From: Himantopus leucocephalus
Taxonomy: Eukaryota > Chordata > Aves > Charadriiformes > Recurvirostridae
DNA: 64,000 bases
Direction of reading: 5' to 3'
Assembly: GCA_003993805.1 (NCBI GenBank)
Contig: RSEF01000017.1
Span: 9,169,939-9,233,938, forward strand
The notes beneath the pieces are model-generated. The model worked only from the letters and a program-made list of their open reading frames with translations, was not told the DNA's origin and did no database searches. The position numbers and the translations under genes are program-made. Each line of letters starts with the position of its first letter. Positions within the stretch are counted from its first letter, which is position 1. Shown piece by piece: positions 34,016 through 46,503 of the stretch.

Positions 34016-37000
34016 TGCCAGTGCCTGAAGAAACTGAATAAGAATTAAAAGCAAAATTTTTGAAAGCGTTGCAAAACACCATACTGATTACACCGCATGT
34101 GTCAACAATTTTTTAGGTAACGTAAATAGGTTCAGCATGCCTGCTGGCATCCAGCGCTTCCTTCTGAGTTTGATTTCAAAGGAGATATTTCCTACCCCGA
34201 CAGCATCTGTGCTCACGCATGTCTGGTGTCACTCCAAGGCGTCCCACTGTCCTTAGCTGAGTTCACTGCCTCCGGTATAATTACGGCTGCTGGATTAGGG
34301 CCGTATGCTGTAAGTACCCTGCAAGCGTGCAGAGATATTTTTCAACGGTAAAGTGCCATTAGGCCTAGCCCCCTTAATGAAAAGACCATGCAAACCAGGT
34401 GAATGTCATCAGACTGAAGCAGAAAACAAAGCAGCAGCAGAGTGCCCCTTCCTTCATCTTTGAAGTAGTTTAAGTTTCTCAGCAATATCAGTACTGAAAC
34501 AGAAACAGGTAAAGAAATCAATATAGACCAGTGCATATAAAAATGAGCCTTCGAGACTGGTGTTTCGAAGAGGAAGGTGCTATTATAAACGTTACAGCTG
34601 CTATGTCCATCCAGAAGTGAAAGATAACGTTTGGTCTGCAAGGACTGGTGCAGCAGAACCTAAAGAAAAAAGTAAAACCTTGAAGCAATTTTCTGAAGAT
34701 TTATTTCCTTTTTGTTTTGTGCTCTCCTGGGCTGCCTGATACATTTGGAAGAGAGTCCAGAGAGATGCATTGGGCCAGAGGGAAACTTTCCGGGACACAA
34801 GGCCAGGTAAAGGCAGATGGAGTCAGCCCAGACTTTGCTTTCCCGGCGCGGGGCAGCCCGCAGTGGCGCAGGCAGCACCCTGCCCTTGGCGAGAGCCGGT
34901 GTCAAGGCTGGAACACGAGCGCAATGTCACCTTGGTGGAGGTGACAGCAATGCAACAAGGTCCCAGTGCTGACCCCCTGCTCTCTGTGCCTGCCCTGGGC
35001 CATGCAGCCGTGCACATCCCTGCCAGGCTGCAGCAGGGATGTGTCCCCCACCCAAAATGGGACACATCCCGGTGACATCAGTGTACAGCAGTGGGATGGC
35101 ACTTCACATCCTGGGCTCTGCTGCAAGAATCATGACCTAGGGAAGTGAGGTACACTGAGAAGGGCGAAGGCAGACCTAGACTGGTATTTGGCTTGCACTG
35201 GTCTCTTTGTGCCATATGAATTGTTGGTAGACATAGCCCCGATCCCGGTGTCCCCTTGTGACCTGCCTCCCTGTGGAGTGAGGAAGCTCTGGAGCTGATC
35301 CTTGCAGCTCTCCATCATTTCTGGTGTCCCCATGTAAGAGGCAACGCAAGGGAGTTGCTCAAAAACCATGTCCATAAAAGTTTTTTTAACCGAGTTCAAA
35401 AAACACACCTTTAGCTGAAACCATGGCTTGGGGGAAAATGAACCCACTCTGTGTAGGAGGCACCATCCTGGAGCTGAGAACAGCCAGCAAATATATGCAA
35501 ACAAGTGGTGAAGGAACACAACGGTGGACAAGGAATGAAAGACAAGGAATAACGAGGGGAACGACTCGTCCTCAGCCAGTTCCCGTGGGGATGGGGCTGC
35601 TCACCACTGGTGTGCGTCTCAAGAAGGGTTTGCTCCAGATATCTCCCCCGACGCGTATCCAGAATGGACTTTCTAATTCCCTGTGCTCTCTCCCTTCCCT
35701 CTGCCTGCCTTTCCAGAGGTCTCCTGGCCTCCTACAATTCCCTGCCTTCCTTCTTTTCCTCTCACCACATGCCAAATTTGATTAAAACGTGGCTGGTCTC
35801 TGCCAGCTCGTGAGACAGAAGGAGAAGAGAGGAGAGGACGGAAAACAAAAAACAACCGGCCCTTTTTCTCCTGCCTTTCCAGACTTTGCACAGGCTGCAT
35901 GAGGTCTTGTCTAGGATGCTGCCGTACGTGTCTCTGGGGCGGCCCAGGCCCGTGACCGTGCCAGGGAGCAGCAGACTCCAGTCCCTCCTGACGGCAGCAC
36001 TTGGCTCGAGCATGATGCTCATGAGCTGGACGGTGGTTTCCTTCCCTTTGCTTCTCCTCTTCAGCCTCGGCAGCAAGCATGCAGCATCCCAGGATGGTGC
36101 AGGGGTCCTGCGGCCATCTGCATCACTGGGTGACTCTCAGTGACACCCCTGAGGGGAAACAAGCCATCGAGCAAGAAACGGAGGAGACGGCAGAAGCCCG
36201 TCCAGCTCCATGCGGTGCTATGGCCCTGCAACGCCAGAGCTCTGCCAGTGTTCAGCAGACATCCCCACCTCCCGAGCAAGGGAAAAGATAAAAAGACACA
36301 ACCAGAGGGCTCTCATTCTCTCCACCGACCCCATAAAATCAAGGGATGAAAATATCGGCAAATCTGTCCTTAAACTAATTAAAGATTGACGAATGAGGCA
36401 GCATGGGCACGGGCCCGTGACAGCCGTGAGTGATTTTCCCCGCATTTCCACTCTGCAATTTAATATTCATGAAAAGCCAAACAAAAGAGCCCATATCACC
36501 TCTTATTTGTAGGCTAACTAGGAAACAAAAACAGCAGAAGAGGTTTAGAAGACCGAGCCAGCCACACTCATGCCATGTATTTCTGGAGGTGCGACAAGCC
36601 CCAGCTCAGCCGGCGGGACGCCATCCTTCCAGCCGTGCATCCGTGTGAGACCCTGGGACCGAGGTCTGTGCCATCAGCTGAACTTTGAGACCTCTCTACT
36701 GGGACTTCTGTAATGGGGCATAGGGATCCGGTCAAGGCATTCCCCTGCCACATCTTCCCCTTCTGTCACAAATGGCCAAGCTGAACTGTGAGCAGCTGGA
36801 GCATCATCAGAGCCATCCTAGAACTGCTCAAACTTCATCAACACTGAGCAAATCTCTTAATCCCCAGACCCAGAGAAGCAGAAGGGTGGAATACGCAGCC
36901 CTTCGGCCACGAGGAATTCAGCCGCCAGCGCCGCACCTATGTGCACACGCCTGAGTGTGTCTGCAGGTGTCTGTGAGATGAACCGCTCTGAATCCTCTCC

Positions 37001-38856
37001 ACGAAGAGCCCTGAAGTCGTGGGGGAGGGCTGGAAACTCTGTCTCTCTTCCTTGGGGGATTTGATGTACTTCCAAACCATTTGGAGGCTGCCAGGTTCTC
37101 CAGCTCAAGGGGAAACAACAACAACGTTTATTAATCAAATGAATTTCAGGTTCCTGCTGCCAGCACGTGGCTGAGGCACATTCACTTCCCGAGCTGACAT
37201 CTGCCATCGTGCAAAGACGTGTGGATGCCAGCCCTCGTGTAGCACAAATACCTACCGCAACTAACCCACCCCAGGCGAAGATGGGATGGAGCCGATCACA
37301 CACACCTAGGATCAAAAATAAACCTTTTCTCTGCAGTAAGCAAATCCCAACGGAGAGGGCACATCTCTGGTCTGCCCAGCCACCTCTCCTGGTCCAGGGT
37401 CCTTTCCCACCACCACCCTCCATCCCTTGGTGACTGAGCTAAAAGATGTTGAACATCCCAACAGCCTTGCGGCTGTATCGTCCAGGGCAGTGGCATCCCC
37501 GGTGTCTTCTGCATTCTTCAGAGCTGCCGTCTCCTCTTTAATATGATATATTTTGAAGGCCAGATAATAAGGCCATTAATTCTTTGGCTCATGCTGTGAA
37601 CTATTTAATGGAACATGACAAGAAAACAGTGTTTCTTTCCTGGGAGTAATTATTGTTTGACTTTAAGTCTTTACCTACGGCAATAGCTGTAAGGAGAATA
37701 GTCCCATTAAAGGCAGGTGGGGACTCTAAATCCTTAGAAATGAGGACCGTTTTTTAACCTGAAAGACATCATAAATGACCGTAGCAGGGCCAGTTAATTT
37801 ATACCTGATTTCAGAACATTTAATGGTGCTTCTTTTCATCACTGAACCAGGCACTTGGAGACACTAATAGCTGGTGTTTTCCCACATTGCACCTCTTCCC
37901 GCGCCTGGAGCCAGCCCGGCCATGGGGCTGAATGAGCAGAAGGCAACAAACTATTCCTCCTCACAGGGATGTTTCGGAGAGCTGCCCGGTTTCTCTTTCC
38001 AAGAATCAATCTTTTCCAACAGCAAAGACAACACGTTTCAGGATGAAATACTTTCCCCAGGTCAAAAAACTGCCCCTTTCCTCGGCCGCGGCAGGGGGAT
38101 GCATCCCGTGCTGAAGGCAATGTTCAAGCGTATGCTTATATTTCAAGGAAGGCTTTAGTTAAAGCCAACCATGTGTGAAAGCACCATCTAGACAAGACGC
38201 ACAGTGCAGTCGAGGCCTGATTCAGAGCCTGCTGCAATCCCTGGAGAGGCTCACGCTGCCGTTCGGCAGCATGTGGACCTGGCTCCCGATGCGGTCCAGC
38301 CACGGCCAGCAGCTCTGGCTGACATCAGCTGGGATCTGGGGACATCACTTGGCTGGGAGGAGGTCTGGAGGTGTCCACGTGGCAGTCTGCGACAGCTGCC
38401 GGGCATGCAAGGCCATGCCATGAAAGGGATTTGGAAAAAAAAAAAAGTTTAATAGAGAGATATGGATGGGGGGAGGATTAGGAAGGAAAAAAGGCTGGTG
38501 GAGGTGTGAGAGCAGCAGGCAAACACAGAGCCCTGACCTCGAGGCTACATCACACAAATACTTTGCCTCCACTTTCCCTCCTCACAGTCGCAGACCCTGC
38601 CGCTGCCTGCTGGAAAATCTTCATCAAACATAATTAGCTTCTATGGGTTTGCTGTATAGGGTTATGAGAGCTTCTCCCTCTGGTTTATTATTGTAGGGTT
38701 GCTCCCAATTGCTAGGCTACGCGGTGTTGCTGTTGGCGGTGAGGGATGTTGGCTGTGTCGGAGCCCACATGTGCAGTGGTAGGTGACTCATGAGATCTGG
38801 AGCGAGCGTTTCAGGCTGTCTTCAGAATTTCTCAAGAACATTCCCTTCTGCTGAGG

Positions 38857-38960
38857 CACGGCTCCGGCCACCGCGACTCCCGACAGCCGCACCAGCGCCC
38901 CGGGCAGGAGCGAGTCCCGGGCAGCCCCGCTCGGTACCCGAGCAGCCGCACAACTCCGGA
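38857..38960. other. Small CpG-dense patch
   Basis: By hand count there are about 15 CpG in about 104 bases, far above the surrounding sequence. It is too short to call a CpG island, and no CCAAT box, X-box or good splice donor was seen beside it. It could be an unmethylated regulatory element or the core of a weak promoter. Confidence 0.35.
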
Positions 38961-39042
38961 TCTGTGGGTGAAAAGCCCTGGAGGGACTGATCCTGCCCCC
39001 ATGCACTGTGCTGGGGGATGCTGGGGGATGCGATGGCATGGC

Positions 39043-39064
39043 GGGGTGGGGGTGGGGGGGCGGG
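39043..39064 (+). other. G-quadruplex-prone run
   Basis: Four runs of at least three G (GGGG T GGGGG T GGGGGGG C GGG) are separated by single bases, which is the classic pattern for a stable quadruplex on the plus strand. Two copies of CTGGGGGATG precede it. Confidence 0.75.
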
Positions 39065-40752
39065 CAGGACCCTGCGGCACTGGGGCAGCCCCGCTCCTCA
39101 CCCAAATGAATGCTCAAAAAACTATTGCAGCGCCGGCAGGTTTCCCTTTTCAGAGCAAGCCCCGGGGGATCTCTCACTAAATATTGCTCTCCGGACAGAC
39201 CACGCTGTCCCGTGGATCAGCTGCTCTTTGTGTGCACAGCCCGGATACATGCTTTTATCACTTTTGTTGATTATTTGGATGTTGCTTGTTCTCACTCTTG
39301 GCATCAGAAATGGCGTGGTCCGAGTGCCTGCTTTGAACTAGCAAGTGCCAAGAGTATGGAGGCTCCATGCGCGACAAAGGTGTCCCCGGGGAGCCACGTC
39401 CCCCAATGTCCCGGGTGGCCCCAGGGGAGACGGCTTTCCCCAGAGCCAGGGCCAGCCCGGGGCCGGGCTGCAGCTCTGGGAAGTGTGTAGGAGTTCAGGA
39501 GTTCAGCCACAGCTGATGTGAAACGTCTCCAATCTGAAAAATTGGCCTGGAGAAAGCCGTGTCCCAGCCATTGGCTTCTCTTTAAAGTCCAGATCCCAGG
39601 AGCAGATAACAAACTCGGAGCTGACCAGCCCCTCTCCGGACAGGGCTTTACGCTGAACTCAGCTCCCAGCCGAGAACCAGCATCCCACAGCCCCCATCTC
39701 CTTCATTTTAACAATATTTTGCTCCAGAAATCAAAGAGCTGCAGGGAAGCACAGCTCGCCCACAGCTTTGCATATTTACTGGCAAACACTGACCTAAAGC
39801 CCGGACCTCTGCATCTCGCTTCCCTGCTTTGCTCCCCGATTTTCTGCAGCTCCGCAGCCTGCGGCTCCTGGCAGCCCTGGGAGACGCCGAGCGGCTACAA
39901 AACTACATTACAGGCAGACAAAAGCCTGGTAACTGCGAGCGTCCTGCTAGAGGATGGCCTTACCTCTTGTCCCTGTCCTTAAAAAGCCCTGGCGTGTCTC
40001 TAATCAGCCCCTCATGTGCCTGCTGGATCCCTGGATAGTAATAAATCTGGGATTCCAGCTTGCACAGATTTAATAAAAGGAGAAAGGAGAAACTGTTCCT
40101 CAAAAGTAGCTCTTTAATAACAACTGCTTCTGGGACAGAAACCCCATTGTGTCCCAATTTGTGGGGCAGCAAGCAGAGGGTGCCATGCTCGGCACCTGGG
40201 CGCTGCAGAGAAAAGGAGTCTCGTGAGGACAGTGTGCTGGTGTCCGGTGGGGGCTGTGTTTTGGGGTGCATTGCTCTCTGCTCCGGGGACGCGGGGTCCT
40301 GCTCTGATCCCACGTGTGTGCCTATTTCCAGTTTATGTTGGGCAGCTCAGAAGTGACTGGGCTTGCAACGGTGAGCAGAGGCAGGACCTGTGTGAAGGGG
40401 CACAGGGGTTCCAGAGCAGGACCGAAACAATCTCTCTTTCTCGCTTTCAGCCCAGCTTTCTGCAAATACAGCGTTCCGGCCATCACCTTGCCTGCACAGC
40501 TGTCAGTCCTCCTCTCGAACCTCCTTGCCAACTTCTGCCAAATTTGGCAGAGGCTCAGAGGCCCGAGGGGAAGAGTTTTTGAAGAAGTTTCACGAAACCG
40601 TGCCGCTGAATAAAGCCGTAAGGATGCTGCACCCGCCCTGTCTCGGAGAGCCAGCCGGCAGGGCCAGCGCAACCCTACGAGCCATCAGCGATGCCACACC
40701 GCCCTGTTCTGGGGCTGGGCTGGCAGCCAGGTGCTCAGCTACGGCCTCAACC

Positions 40753-40765
40753 TGCCATCTAGTGT
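40753..40765 (-). promoter_or_regulatory. Near-consensus CTCF motif, minus orientation
   Basis: Plus-strand TGCCATCTAGTGT is the reverse complement of the CTCF core with one mismatch. It is weaker than the sites at 33687 and 57623, and it also faces the 33687 site. Confidence 0.25.
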
Positions 40766-40933
40766 TTTTCTCCGGGCTCCGGCTGCCAGAGCCTGCAGCA
40801 GGCAGGGAAACGCATCCCTTCGGTTCAGCTGTGATGCAGGAGGAGCCACAGGTACACCTCTGACGGGACCCCCGAGAGCAGCGGGGCAGGGGGGTGCTGC
40901 CAGGCTCCCATCACCAAAAGAAGATGCAGCACC

Positions 40934-40968
40934 CTATAAAACCATGCAGCTAGACTCTATAAAACCAT
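40934..40968 (+). repeat. Duplicated CTATAAAACCAT
   Basis: The 12-mer occurs perfectly at 40934-40945 and 40957-40968. Each copy contains a TATAAAA box-like word, but no initiator or exon was recognised downstream. It may be a chance local duplication. Confidence 0.7.
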
Positions 40969-43391
40969 CAGTGTTAGCGCCCGCAGGCAGTGGTCCCCTC
41001 CTGGTTTCTACCAGGGCAGCCCTGTGCCTTTCCCCGGTGTGCAGGCACCTGCCGGGGATGCTTTCTGCCTCCACCTCCTCCCAGTCTCTCTCCAGGCAGG
41101 ACTGGGCGCTCGTTACGTGCCTCGCACGGTTGCAGCCACTGCAGCTCAGCCCGGGAACGTCTCACACCCGTGTCTGGAGGGAGCGGACTCCCTGCCAGCC
41201 CCGGCAGCGCCCGGTTTTGCTCAGCATCCTGCAGCGCATTAGGACTGGGTTTGCACCCTGGGCTGGGGGCAAGCCTGGAGGCACGCCCAGCTTTGCCCCG
41301 GCATTTGTAAAATACATGCGAGGCACTGTCCCAACTGCCAGGTCCTCCTCCGGGCAGGGCCGAGTCCCTGCCTGACCTCACCCCAGCATCTGCAGCTGCT
41401 TGAGGCCGCCCGGCGCTGCAGCTCCGACAGCGGGACCCACACCGACACGCTTCTCATTCCTGGGCTTCTGCTCTGGTTCACCGGCAGCAGAGCGAGCAGA
41501 CAGCGGGGTCAGAAGGGAGATTAAGGGCGTTTCAAGGCTGCAAGGAGTTTTTGCTGCTTTTCTTTCCTCCTTCTTTCCAAAACTAGTTTTTTTCCCACAG
41601 CGTGACTTGTCTTTAGCAGCAATGAGAGCTTAATCCTCACTGCTGGGTACCCCCGGCGCCTCACAGCTCTCCCTCGCTGTCTGCTGTCTGCGTCCCCAAA
41701 AGGCAGCAGTGAGATAAGAACCCCAATGTGATGCATATGTGAGGGGACATCCCCCACCACAGACAAGGCCATCCCAGGTGGCTCTGGCTGCATCGAGCAC
41801 GTATGGAGACGTCACGCTAATGCAAAGTGGTGATGGGATGAGCCGGGAAATGGCAAAAATTGGAGCTGATCCATGAAGCTTAGTGGGCATCAGAGGTTAG
41901 AAAACCAGAGACTGCTGCTGCTCCTGGTTAAGGGTTGACTTGATGTTTCTACCACAGAAACAGCAGGAAAGCTCCTAGGAAAGCCTCTGGGACAGCCACA
42001 GTGTGTTTTCCCCTGCTGCTGGGGGATAAATCCCGGCTCCTAAGTCACTCTGATGGCTTATGAACTTGTCACTGTGTGTAGCAGACGCTTGCCCTTTTCC
42101 TTATGCTTTGTTCCCAGGAATCTCAGACACAAATTGCTTACGGTTACAGAATTGTCCAGATAGGATTTTCACATAGCACTGCTGGGCAAGGGCCATACTC
42201 CAAGGAAACAGAGTATCCAGCTCAGCCCCTGGCTTAAAACTGTTTATAAAAATCAGCAAATTTCGAAAATGGAAAGATTAAATTAGTCCAAACAAAAAGG
42301 CCCACTCTAACCACTGCAGACTGTGCTGGAATGATGTCATGTAAACAGGGAAGGGGTGGCCACAGTTATTGTCAGGAATCACATGAAGCTGCCAAAGAAA
42401 ATAATGAAGTTATTTTGTCCTTTGAGGATTTCAGGGTTTGACCCCAAATCAGATGCAGGTGGACATCCTGGGATGCACCAGGGGTTCCTGCCGGCACTGC
42501 CGCTGAGGCCGGGAGAGATGCCACCCGGAGGCATCGGGGTGAGCAGTGCCACAGCATCCCCAGCCCATGGGACGGGGTGGGCAGTGCTGGGATAGCGGCA
42601 CCCCCAGCCCTTCTGCAGACCTGCCACCTGGGCTCAGGGACAAGCTGGGGCCACCTTCACCCCACACTGGGCTTAAACAGCCCGGGTTATGGGAGTTAAA
42701 AAACAAAGCAGCTTTGGGAAAACAGCCTTTCCCCCTCTCTGTCTCAGCTTCCATTTGTTAACTTCCCTTTCAAAATGTAGAGGACTTTGCCATCAGGTGG
42801 TAAATTATCCCTGGACCCTTTAGAAAAACAGATTACTCGTGCCTATAAACCACAGTGGTTTATTTGTTTTGTAAACCAGGGCCTCTCCTGCTGCTCCAGC
42901 ACGCACTCCCTCCCTGAGCTGAAATCCAAGTCCTTCGCACCGAACAGAAACGCTATTCATTCCCCTGCCCCGTCAGCTCAACCCCCTTCGAGAATCCCCC
43001 TCCCGTCCCCCCGCGGCCACCGCTCACCCAGACACCTTGGTGTTGGCCAGCCCTGGGGCACACGGCGAGGATTGGCTTTGGAGGCTCACGGATGATGCAC
43101 AGGTCCTTTTGGATGGGATGCTTTGCCCCTGCCCTCAAGCCTAGAATGAAGTTTTTTCCGTAGGATGCCCATGGGGTTCCTGCTCCCGCCTGGGACCAGA
43201 GCCATGCAACCTTCCGCAGGCTCGGGCGCTGCACCCTGTGCTCGGTGCCAGCGGCCAACTGGCTTGTTGGGGACAGAAATGACACGACAGCTGCTTGCAT
43301 GTCTCCAAATGCTCTACAAAACGAGTAGGCACCAGGACACATCTCTCTGGTCAATAACCATGATACAGAGAGGAGAGCTCAGCTGAAAAAG

Positions 43392-43427
43392 GCATGGGCA
43401 AGGAGATGGGCATGGGCAAGGACATGG
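43392..43427 (+). repeat. 18-bp tandem repeat, two copies
   Basis: GCATGGGCAAGGAGATGG is followed directly by the same unit with one G-to-C change. It is a two-copy minisatellite. Confidence 0.92.
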
Positions 43428-45269
43428 ACTGTTGATGTGTCCCAGGGCCAAGGGACTTTGGGACAGCAAGGATGGCGAGGGTGAACACCTACCACACGCC
43501 GGCAGAGGGAATGCAGCCCAGCCAGCCGTACTCATGCTCCACTGCTTTTAAGATGGAGAAGGGGTGTTTCATGCCAAGTCCACAAGGCCAAGGGTTTTGA
43601 AAGCCCCATTTTAAGCACGACATCTAGCACTGCCTTGCTCCTCCACAGAGGCAAGGCAGGGGGACAAAGCATCCTGGTCACTGCACTCTCCCTTGGGAAA
43701 TGGATGGCAGGTCCTAAAGGAGGAATAGCAGCTTGGCAGGAGATAGAAATCAAAACCAAACGGAAAGCAGCCTCTTGAGAGGTGTTCCCCTCCTGAAATG
43801 CTAATAGGAAAACGTGCAGGCAAGCTCTAAGGTGGGCTGTGGGACACAACACAGATCGAGGCAGGGGGACACCCCTGTCCTAGAGGCGATGCCCGGGGCA
43901 GCAGCCTGGTGAGCTCAGTTCAGTGAGTGCTGCCGTTGTCTCCCCTCTCCTCCTTTGCCTGCTCTCAGGACCTGGCATAACCAGCCCGAAGAGCATATTA
44001 TATAAAAATCATGAGCTGATTAGCCTATTATCTCCAGTTCACTCTTCAACTTTCCATTGCCCCCATAAAAATTTCCTCCGGGGGCCAGCAGGTTTGATGT
44101 AATACTTTGCCTGGCTCTTCCCACCCATTGCATCAACGCCTCCGGGCTGCGCAGCATCACGATGCGGCGTAGCCTTTCTGTGCGATTAACTGAGAGCCCA
44201 GCTGGGCTCAAAATGCAAGGCTGAGCCACACGCTATACCAAATGTGTTCCAGATGATAGCGGAGTGGCGTGCAGCAACGTCCAGCTTTGCGAGCTGCAAA
44301 CACCTCGTAGTAACTCTTTGTTGGCCAGAAAAGTTTGAATTTGGGGAGCATTTCTATTTGGGTACCAGATGCTTTCTGATCGTGGAGCCTGCTGGAGACC
44401 TCTCTACCGATTTGTTGGTTAATTCTGCTCCTCGGGAAGGGGCAACGGCACTTCCCAAAGGGTTAGACAGTCTTGATTATGTCACATGGCTTACAGGAAT
44501 GACAAGAAGCCCCGATCATGGGCAAGGCTGCAAATTCAGGAGGTGTCAAGCTGAACAGAAAATACCAGTGAAGGCGGTGCCTGTGCCTGCGGGGCTCTCC
44601 AGGGATTCCTGATGCTCTGCCAGGCCAGGGCAGGGATTTCTTTCCCCACCTGCCAGCCGGTGGAAATGAACTCAGAGCTGACACCGTGCCAGGACCGGGG
44701 CTGTAGCTAAGCAGAACTCAGCTTGGCAATGTCAGCTGAGACAGCTCTGAGAGTCCAAATTAGCACGGGCTAGGAGACCCCCAAAGACGCAGTCCCTAAA
44801 CCCGAAGAATACCTTCTTCCTTGGACTCCTGTGTCCTGGTAAGGCTGTACAAAGTGCCCATTCACCCATAACCTCCTTATTTCTGCGTTGAACAGTGCCC
44901 ACGGTTCCCCACTTCTTTGCGTGCACATATTTGAGGGCCATAACTGTGTTTTATGCCCTGCCCTGGGGTCCCACTCACACTAAAGCAGTCCTGCCAGCGA
45001 GAATGGATCAGGCCCCACACTCCCCCACAAACCTGCTTTCTCCCCAGCGTTACTGGGGAGGGTGGGTGTAAAAGGGTGTGCAGCCCCTGGCAGAGCTGCC
45101 GTCCTGTCTGCTCATCCCCACCGTGAGCTGATGGCTATGCTGGCCCCGCACAGCGGCTCTCCATCCCTCTCGGCTGCTCAGCCGGAAAGAGTAATCCATA
45201 CTGCGGCAGGGAAAGGCGGTTTCAAAGCCACGAGGCAGGCGTCCTAGCAGCAAGGTGTTCAGCAACAAA

Positions 45270-45440
45270 TGAGCTGATCTTGTTGGAACAGCAGTGAATA
45301 AAGAAATGGGTGAAAGAGCATTAACATTAATGCCACATAAAAGTCAGCCCCCGTAACCCTGATTTGTCAAGGATATACTGAGAAACTTCTGTTACCTGGT
45401 CAGATAATCGCTTTCTTTATTAATAAAAATAATAGATCAA
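45270..45440. other. AT-rich unique block in GC-rich surroundings
   Basis: The block stands out from the GC-rich flanks. It has paired 'cattaacattaatgcc' words and 'ctttattaataaaaataata', and no repeat signature. It is a possible conserved regulatory element, unverified. Confidence 0.25.
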
Positions 45441-46468
45441 TGTCCACCTTCCTTCTCGCTTTCTAGCGCACTCAGTGCTGCAGCTCCTGGAGGTTTACCA
45501 TCTCAGCGCCCAGCACTCTTCCCCCAAATGCCGTCACTTCCCTCTCAGTCTGCCACAACAGGGCTTGATGGCTTCCCATAAGGGAGTGCAACGCGCCTGC
45601 ACTGCTTCCAGGGAAGGGACAAGAGACGAGGCATGACCCGTGAGGAGCCTTTTCTCCCGGAGGAGTGGGACACTTGACATTGAAGTTCCCCAAACGCATT
45701 TCAATCTCTCGACAAGGAAGGTCAGCAGGACCGGGGTGCAGAAGACGGGGCTATATCTTTGTCCCACTGCAGATTTCCAGCAGACTCTGACGAGTCCCCT
45801 GGCTTTCCCGTGCCTCCGGTCCCCTGCAGCAAATGATGCTCTTCAGGGAGCAAATGAACTACTGTTCCTGCGGAGCAGAGCTTTCCTTGCCCAGCGTTTG
45901 CAAAAAGCAGGTCTCATTTCCAGACTGTTTGAGTGGCCCTAATTATGCCCGTGAATTAGTCCTGCCCCGGCTGTGTTAGCTGCTTCCAGCAATCCCGCCT
46001 TTAGCCCTAGCAATGCACGGCTAAACCCTGACCTGCATCTGCAAGGCTGAGGCAAGGGCTCCCGCAGACACCACCTTCCCAAAGGAACCCTCTTCCCCGC
46101 AAACCCCAACCGTCCCAGAAATGACATTGCAGCTCCGGTCACAGCTCGGGATGCGCAGTCGGGACGCACCATCGCGGTCTCCAGCGCCACGAGCCACAGC
46201 TGAATTTGCAACCTGAGCGGGAGCGAGTGGGGAAGAAAGGAGGAGTTTGTTCCCTGTGCAGCTGAGTGAAACCTGTACCGTTTAGCAAAACCACACAAAA
46301 AACGCAATGATTGCGCTGAACGCAAAGCCGTGTGAAAAGCTCATTCCATTTCTGCGGCTCATCAGCCAAGCAGCCGAGACATTTGTAACGCTTGTGTCTC
46401 CTCAGAGGTTTTGGTCTGTGCAACATTATCATGCAGTCAAAACTAAAACTCTGGGCTAGGCTCTCTGC

Positions 46469-46503
46469 AAAAAAAANAAAAAAAAAAAAAAAAAAGAAAA
46501 AAA
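46469..46503 (+). repeat. Poly-A tract with single-N contig join
   Basis: Eight A, an N at 46477, then 18 A, a G and seven more A. The N marks a homopolymer of uncertain length. Confidence 0.9.

Larger units (their letters stand above)
32401..38856. other. Non-coding stretch, becoming GC-richer
   Basis: No gene is recognised. The stretch contains an A-rich tract at about 33951-34015, a consensus CTCF motif at 33687-33702, a C/T-rich tract near 35685-35765, and an AT-rich block at about 37530-37830 with many TTAATT/TTTAAT words. The 188-codon minus-strand frame at 36857-37423 has no recognisable domain and no matched splice sites. Confidence 0.5.
39065..46468. other. GC-rich non-coding stretch, no gene recognised
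   Basis: Many overlapping frames are open on both strands (the longest is 40731-41375 plus, 214 codons). They are Ala/Pro/Ser/Arg-rich without domains or matched splice sites, as expected from GC-rich DNA. The stretch includes a duplicated TATA-like word near 40934, a near-consensus CTCF motif at 40753-40765, an 18-bp tandem repeat at 43392 and an AT-rich block at about 45270-45440. Confidence 0.5.
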
